Origin: Pseudaeromonas aegiceratis | Lineage (GTDB): Bacteria; Pseudomonadota; Gammaproteobacteria; Enterobacterales; Aeromonadaceae | Direction of reading: 5' to 3' | NCBI RefSeq assembly: GCF_046254905.1 | Contig: NZ_CP158016.1 | Span: 2,294,001-2,358,000 of the forward strand | DNA length: 64,000 nt | In this document: positions 58,667 to 64,000 of the stretch, piece after piece | Numbering within the stretch: position 1 is the stretch's first letter | How the letters are laid out: each line of letters begins with the position of its first letter | Program-made: the position numbers and the translations under genes | The notes under the pieces: generated by a model | What the model was told of the DNA's origin: nothing | Databases searched by the model: none | Seen by the model: only the letters and a program-made list of their open reading frames with translations

Positions 58667-59935
58667 ATGTTCGATTATTCTTTTGACCGTCAGCACATCT
58701 GGCACCCCTACACCTCCCTGACCCAGCCCCTGCCCACCTACGGCATCACCCGGGCCGATGGCGTCCATCTGTACCTGGAGGATGGCCGCCCCCTGGTGGA
58801 CGGCATGTCCTCCTGGTGGGCCTGCCTGCACGGTTACAACGTGCCGGAGCTCAACGCCGCCGCCACCGCCCAGCTGGGCAAGATGGCCCACGTGATGTTC
58901 GGCGGCATCACCCACGAGCCCGCCATCGAACTGTGCCGCAAGCTGGTGGCGCTGACTCCGGATGGCCTGGATCGGGTGTTTCTGGCGGACTCGGGTTCGG
59001 TGGCGGTGGAGGTGGCCCTCAAGATGGCGCTGCAGTACTGGCAGAGCCGCGGCACCCCGCGCCGGCGCTTCGTGGCCCTGCGCCAGGGCTACCATGGCGA
59101 CACCTTTGGTGCCATGAGCGTGACGGATCCCGAAGGCAGCATGCACCGCCTCTACCGGGGCTTCGTGGCCGAGCACTGGTTTGTCCCCGCCCCGCCGGTG
59201 GCCTTCGACGCCCCCTGGGACCAGGCCGCCATGACCCCGCTGGCCCAACTGCTGGCCGAACAACACAGCGAGATCGCCGCCCTGATCCTGGAGCCCATCG
59301 TCCAGGGGGCCGGCGGCATGCGCTTTTATCATCCCGAGTACCTGCGCCAGGCCCGCGCCCTGTGCGATGAGTACGGCATACTGCTCATCGCCGACGAGAT
59401 CGCCACCGGCTTTGGCCGCACCGGCAAGCTGTTCGCCTGCGAGTGGGCCGGCATCCGGCCGGACATCCTCTGTCTGGGCAAGGCGCTGACCGGCGGCTAC
59501 CTGACCCTCTCCGCCACCCTGACCACCCAGGCGGTGATGCAGCAGATCTGTGCCGGCGAAGCCGGGGTGCTGATGCACGGCCCCACCTTCATGGCCAACC
59601 CCCTGGCCTGCGCCGTGGCCAATGCCTCGCTGGATCTGCTGCTGTCCTCCCCCTGGCAGGCACGGGTGCACGCCATCGAGGCCCAGCTGAAACGGGAGCT
59701 GGCCCCCTACGCCGACCATCCCCAGGTGGCCGCCGTGCGGGTGCTGGGGGCCATCGGCGTGGTGGAAACCAGGACGGCGCAGGATCAGGCCCGCCTGCAG
59801 GCCTGCTTTGTGGCGCAGGGGGTCTGGATCCGCCCCTTCGGCCGGCTCATCTACCTGATGCCGCCCTTTATCATCAGCCCCGCGGAACTGAGCCAGCTGA
59901 CCCGGGCCATCGGGGTGGCCCTGGACAGGGCATAG
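58667..59935 (+). CDS. bioA: Adenosylmethionine-8-amino-7-oxononanoate aminotransferase
   Basis: The 422-residue class III PLP aminotransferase converts 8-amino-7-oxononanoate to diaminopelargonate with SAM as amino donor. The family N-terminus FDRQHIWHPYTS and the PLP lysine in LCLGKALTGGYLTLS are present. The ATG lies only 11 bp after the operator and lacks a clear ribosome site. A TTCGATTATT direct repeat straddles the start codon. Confidence 0.95.
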   Translation: MFDYSFDRQHIWHPYTSLTQPLPTYGITRADGVHLYLEDGRPLVDGMSSWWACLHGYNVPELNAAATAQLGKMAHVMFGGITHEPAIELCRKLVALTPDGLDRVFLADSGSVAVEVALKMALQYWQSRGTPRRRFVALRQGYHGDTFGAMSVTDPEGSMHRLYRGFVAEHWFVPAPPVAFDAPWDQAAMTPLAQLLAEQHSEIAALILEPIVQGAGGMRFYHPEYLRQARALCDEYGILLIADEIATGFGRTGKLFACEWAGIRPDILCLGKALTGGYLTLSATLTTQAVMQQICAGEAGVLMHGPTFMANPLACAVANASLDLLLSSPWQARVHAIEAQLKRELAPYADHPQVAAVRVLGAIGVVETRTAQDQARLQACFVAQGVWIRPFGRLIYLMPPFIISPAELSQLTRAIGVALDRA

Positions 59936-60077
59936 TCCGCCCAGGCGGGCGATGACGCACCGGACGCCGGCGATCGCGTCCGACCTGGCACAAGCTGTGC
60001 CGGTCTTGACCTAGACAGTGGTCTTGGGAGCGCATCGCGCATAAAATACCCGCTCACCCCCCAGAAGTTGGATTCAA

Positions 60078-60842
60078 ATGCACATCTCTATCACCGGCAA
60101 GATCTGCTTTGTTCTGCTGCTGATATTCTCCTCCGTCCTGCTGGGCACCACCACGCTGCAGTCCTGGCGGGAGCGCAGCCTGTTGCTGGAGCTGAGTCAA
60201 ATCCAGATGGGCTACCAGCTGGACCACTACCTGAGCGGCCTGGATCCGGCCCTGCTCACCGGCAACCCGGCACTGCGCGCCTTGCTGCAGCGCCGCCTGC
60301 CCACGCCCCCCCAGGTGGAAGCCCTGCGGGTGCTGCGCGCCCAGACCCTGCCGGGGGATGCCCTGCCCCAGGAGCGGGCCACAGACAGCCAGGACAAGGC
60401 GGCCCTGGCCGGTGAGGCCCGCAGTCGGCTGGTGCGGCGCGACGGCAAGAGTCTGCTCATTCTCACCCGCCCCATACTGGCGGGACCCAGCCTGTGCGGC
60501 AATATCTGCCCCCTGCCGGAGGGTCAGGTGCTGGGCGCTCTGCGGCTGGAGTACTCGCTGGATCCGCAGCTGGACAAGATGGAGCAGCACGTGCTGACCC
60601 AGGCACTGATGCTGAGCCTGCTGTTTGGTGCCGGCCTGCTGCTGGCCATCTACATACTGCGGCGACAGATAGTCACGCCCCTGGTGAGGATTCGCCAGAC
60701 CTTGGACCGCGCCGCAGATCTGGGGATCTGGCAGGAGGTGCACATTCGGCAAGACGACGAAATAGGGCGTCTGGGTGAGAGCGTGGATCACCTGATGCGG
60801 CGGCTGGCGGCCGATCAGGACCACCAGAACAAGGCGCCGTAG
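60078..60842 (+). CDS. HAMP-domain membrane protein without output domain
   Basis: The 254-residue protein has a first helix (about 8-27), a periplasmic domain of about 150 residues with a Cys pair (LCGNIC), a second helix (about 177-197) and a HAMP domain (TPLVRIRQTLDRAADLGIWQEV...DDEIGRLGESVDHLMRRL). It stops where a kinase, methyl-accepting or GGDEF domain would begin. It may be an adaptor that passes a signal to a separate partner, or a truncated receptor. Its end overlaps the convergent gene at 60815 by 28 bp. Confidence 0.82.
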   Translation: MHISITGKICFVLLLIFSSVLLGTTTLQSWRERSLLLELSQIQMGYQLDHYLSGLDPALLTGNPALRALLQRRLPTPPQVEALRVLRAQTLPGDALPQERATDSQDKAALAGEARSRLVRRDGKSLLILTRPILAGPSLCGNICPLPEGQVLGALRLEYSLDPQLDKMEQHVLTQALMLSLLFGAGLLLAIYILRRQIVTPLVRIRQTLDRAADLGIWQEVHIRQDDEIGRLGESVDHLMRRLAADQDHQNKAP

Positions 60843-61186
60843 GACAAGAGCCCCACCAGGCTGATGCTCAGCAAGAGCACGTCATACCAGAGCACCACAT
60901 CCTCCTGCCGGCGGGCGCGCCGTCGCCCCAGCCCCAGGGTCAACAGGCTCAGGGCGACGCAGCCGGCCAGGCCCCAGGGCAAGACCCCCAGCCAAGGCTC
61001 CAGCCAGTCATGCCGGATGGGCAGTCGCCAGTAGCGCCACAGGCCAAAGTTGGTCTGGGGGCGCCCCAGGTGGTAGAGCAGCAACACCAGCAACAGCACC
61101 AACCAACCCAGGCCGCTGCACCACCACAACAGGCGCAGCCAGCCATCCGCCCGCCGCCGTCGCTCGTGATAACGGGGCTCGTCCAT
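60815..61186 (-). CDS. Hypothetical membrane protein, 123 residues
   Basis: I do not recognise the family. It has three hydrophobic segments (about residues 17-38, 65-86, 98-122) behind an Arg-rich start (RYHERRRRADGW). I took the ATG at 61186, with GGAG 6 nt before it, over an upstream TTG. It is divergent from asnS. Confidence 0.6.
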   Translation of the reverse strand: MDEPRYHERRRRADGWLRLLWWCSGLGWLVLLLVLLLYHLGRPQTNFGLWRYWRLPIRHDWLEPWLGVLPWGLAGCVALSLLTLGLGRRRARRQEDVVLWYDVLLLSISLVGLLSYGALFWWS

Positions 61187-61268
61187 CGTTCTCTCCCCTG
61201 CCAACGCCCTCTTTGCAAGTCTCGTCCCGACTCGGGCTCACCGGCAAGGCGACGGCCCATCTTTTGCT

Positions 61269-61296
61269 TGAGTCCTGCCTGCACCCGGGTAAGATG
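61269..61296 (+). promoter_or_regulatory. Predicted asnS promoter
   Basis: -35 TTGAGT (61269-61274) and -10 TAAGAT (61291-61296) are 16 bp apart, leaving a leader of about 55 nt. Confidence 0.45.
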
Positions 61297-61357
61297 TTGC
61301 GATCCGAAGGCCGGGAAGGCCCCTGGCCAAGATGACAATGTTAAAGAGAGTGTTCAG

Positions 61358-62758
<1,401 letters not shown>

Positions 62759-62765
62759 GCCAGCC

Positions 62766-62811
62766 GGCCCCAACAACAACGCCGCCCGCGGGCGGCGTTG
62801 TTGTTGGGGCC
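62766..62811. terminator. 46-bp perfect palindrome between convergent asnS and nitroreductase genes
   Basis: Two 23-bp arms (core cccgcggg, flanked by gccg/cggc and aacaacaac/gttgttgtt) match without a mismatch. It can fold on both transcripts and probably ends both genes, though no long T run follows. Confidence 0.75.
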
Positions 62812-62824
62812 TGGCAAGCTCGCA

Positions 62825-63376
62825 TCACAGATAACGCACAAATTTGGCGCTGTCGAGCCGGCGCCGGGGGCCCACCACCGGCGTCTCCGGGGTGCCCAGG
62901 TAGACGAAGCCCACTATCTGCTCGCCGTCCGCCAACCCCAAGGCCTGATGCACGCCTGGATCGAACATCACCCAGCCGGAGCGCCAGATGCCGCCAAAGC
63001 CCTGGGCCTGGGCCGCCATCTGCATGGCCATGGCCGCGCAGCCCGCGGAGAGCTGCTGCTCCAGCACCGGCACCTTGGGATGGTCGATGGCCCGACTCAC
63101 CACCACCGCCACCAGGGGGGCCCGCAGCGGCGCCTGCCGCAGCTTGTCCACCGCCTCCGGCCCCTCACCACGTCCCTCGGCCGCCGCGGCCAGCAGGGCG
63201 CCCAACCGCTCCCTGCCATCTCCCTCACAGAGGATGAAATGCCAGGGGTGCAGACCACCGTGATCCGGCGCGGCCAGCGCCGCCTGCAAAATAGTTTCCA
63301 AGGCGGCGCCCTGGGGGGCGGGGGCCACCAGGCGGCCACAGGAGTGACGTTCCAACAACAGGCTCAGGCCATCCAT
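62825..63376 (-). CDS. Nitroreductase-family protein (YdjA-like)
   Basis: The 183-residue flavoprotein resembles E. coli YdjA: an N-terminal RHSCGRLVAPAP, then AALAAPDHGGLHPWHF, and a C-terminal GFVYLGTPE. It should bind FMN and use NAD(P)H; the physiological substrate is unknown. GAGGTG lies before the ATG. Confidence 0.88.
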   Translation of the reverse strand: MDGLSLLLERHSCGRLVAPAPQGAALETILQAALAAPDHGGLHPWHFILCEGDGRERLGALLAAAAEGRGEGPEAVDKLRQAPLRAPLVAVVVSRAIDHPKVPVLEQQLSAGCAAMAMQMAAQAQGFGGIWRSGWVMFDPGVHQALGLADGEQIVGFVYLGTPETPVVGPRRRLDSAKFVRYL

Positions 63377-63458
63377 TCAAACACCTCTATACTCGACTCA
63401 TTGCCTCGATAAGCCTTCTACCTTAGACGGACGGGCCCGTTTTGACTACAGGTGCACC

Positions 63459-63608
63459 ATGAAATCCACCCCACCCTCAACCCCCGCCGCCAGGCGCCTG
63501 GAAGCCCAGCGCTGGCAACGGGAGCTGCACCGGCTATGGCAGCAACAACCGGGCCGTCTGCTGGCCCTGCTGCGCAACTGGCTCAAGGCCGATGCGCACA
63601 AACCCTGA
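63459..63608 (+). CDS. Hypothetical 49-residue protein
   Basis: A short frame starts at ATG with GGTG upstream and ends 79 bp before sppA on the same strand. The product is basic, with a Leu/Gln/Arg-rich helix (RWQRELHRLWQQQPGRLL), and looks amphipathic. I do not recognise it. Its codon use matches neighbours, so it may be real. Confidence 0.5.
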   Translation: MKSTPPSTPAARRLEAQRWQRELHRLWQQQPGRLLALLRNWLKADAHKP

Positions 63609-63687
63609 GCCGTCCGCAAGCATGGTAATTCCCTCCCCCAACGATCATAATGGCGGGCCAAGGCTCGTCTTGTGAAGGAAGCTGCTG

Positions 63688-64000
63688 ATGTCATTACTGT
63701 TTCGCCCGATAAAATGGCTGCTGCGCACCGCCTGGCGCCTGCTCAACTTCACCCGAATTCTGCTGGTCAACCTTGCCTTTGTGCTGGTGCTGGTGGTGGT
63801 CATACTGGCATTGCAACAAGAAAAGCCCGCCACCCCAGCGCCGGAAGGGGCCCTGGTGCTGGATCTGGCCGGCCAACTGGTCGAGCAGGCCAGCACGCCC
63901 TTGTCCGGCAATCAGTGGCTGAGCGATCTGCTGAGCAGCGACAGCCGACCCCGGGAGCTGGTGCTGGGGGATATCCGCTACGCCCTGGCCAAGGCCAAAC
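63688..64000 (+). CDS. sppA: Signal peptide peptidase SppA, N-terminal part (partial)
   Basis: The gene runs off the window after about 104 codons. The start follows GAAGGA. The protein begins with a cytosolic WRLLNFTRI segment and one membrane helix (about residues 22-43), as E. coli SppA does (WRLLNFVRE), and continues with ALVLDLAGQLVEQ at the start of the periplasmic protease domain. The catalytic Lys/Ser lie beyond the window. Confidence 0.88.
   Translation, partial: MSLLFRPIKWLLRTAWRLLNFTRILLVNLAFVLVLVVVILALQQEKPATPAPEGALVLDLAGQLVEQASTPLSGNQWLSDLLSSDSRPRELVLGDIRYALAKAK

Overview
The window is chromosomal DNA from a high-GC gammaproteobacterium. Gene content and protein resemblance (E. 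coli-like PutP, AsnS, CarAB, BioABFCD, HtpX, TamAB, RsuA) suggest an Aeromonadales-type marine or estuarine bacterium near Oceanimonas/Zobellella/Oceanisphaera. That placement is inference from memory of gene families, not a database result. Coding density is high, many neighbouring genes overlap by 4-30 bp, and genes lie in short operons separated by clear intrinsic terminators. No rRNA, tRNA or CRISPR array was seen.

Layout. (1) 1-2.4 kb: end of a rhamnose-type cluster: the AT-rich 3' end of an AraC-family regulator, lactaldehyde reductase (fucO) and rhamnulose-1-phosphate aldolase (rhaD). A 204-bp IS4-type MITE has inserted into the rhaD terminator. (2) 2.6-8.4 kb: an accessory region with a CCE_0567/DUF683-like small protein, a cation-diffusion-facilitator-like protein with altered metal ligands, a 2[4Fe-4S] ferredoxin, and a cytosolic trio: a solute-binding-like protein without signal peptide, a HypB/UreG-like GTPase and a lone ABC ATPase. 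An alpha/beta hydrolase follows. Two sigma-54 promoters and a NifA-type TGT-N10-ACA site lie inside it. This is the best candidate for an undescribed system. (3) 8.4-9.8 kb: an intact IS4-like insertion sequence. (4) 9.8-17.8 kb: TCA-cycle genes sucABCD and divergent gltA, with sdhCDAB missing from its usual place between them. (5) 17.9-18.6 kb: a decayed IS50/Tn5-type element. (6) 18.7-34.4 kb: an orphan sugar-binding protein, ovothiol synthase (ovoA), dgkA, aroH-type DAHP synthase, btuCD, an antiporter, pilU, rsuA, an HD-GYP protein, putP and a LEA-type lipoprotein. (7) 34.4-44.1 kb: dapB-carAB, fklB, a GNAT enzyme, an M48 protease lipoprotein and a CoA-disulfide reductase-rhodanese fusion behind an apparent attenuator. 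(8) 44.3-54.8 kb: a GGDEF/EAL protein, tamAB, ppiC, a CBS protein and htpX. (9) 54.9-59.9 kb: bioBFCD divergent from bioA with a recognisable BirA operator. (10) 60-64 kb: a HAMP-only membrane protein, asnS, a nitroreductase, a 49-aa ORF and the 5' end of sppA.

How the genes work together. sucABCD and gltA form most of a TCA-cycle block. dapB-carAB feed lysine/peptidoglycan and arginine/pyrimidine synthesis. The bio genes form a complete late biotin pathway (pimeloyl-ACP methyl-ester priming by BioC, then F, A, D, B). tamAB is an outer-membrane assembly pair. The region 2.6-8.4 kb looks like a metal/Fe-S accessory module under sigma-54 control, possibly tied to nitrogenase or another metalloenzyme encoded elsewhere.
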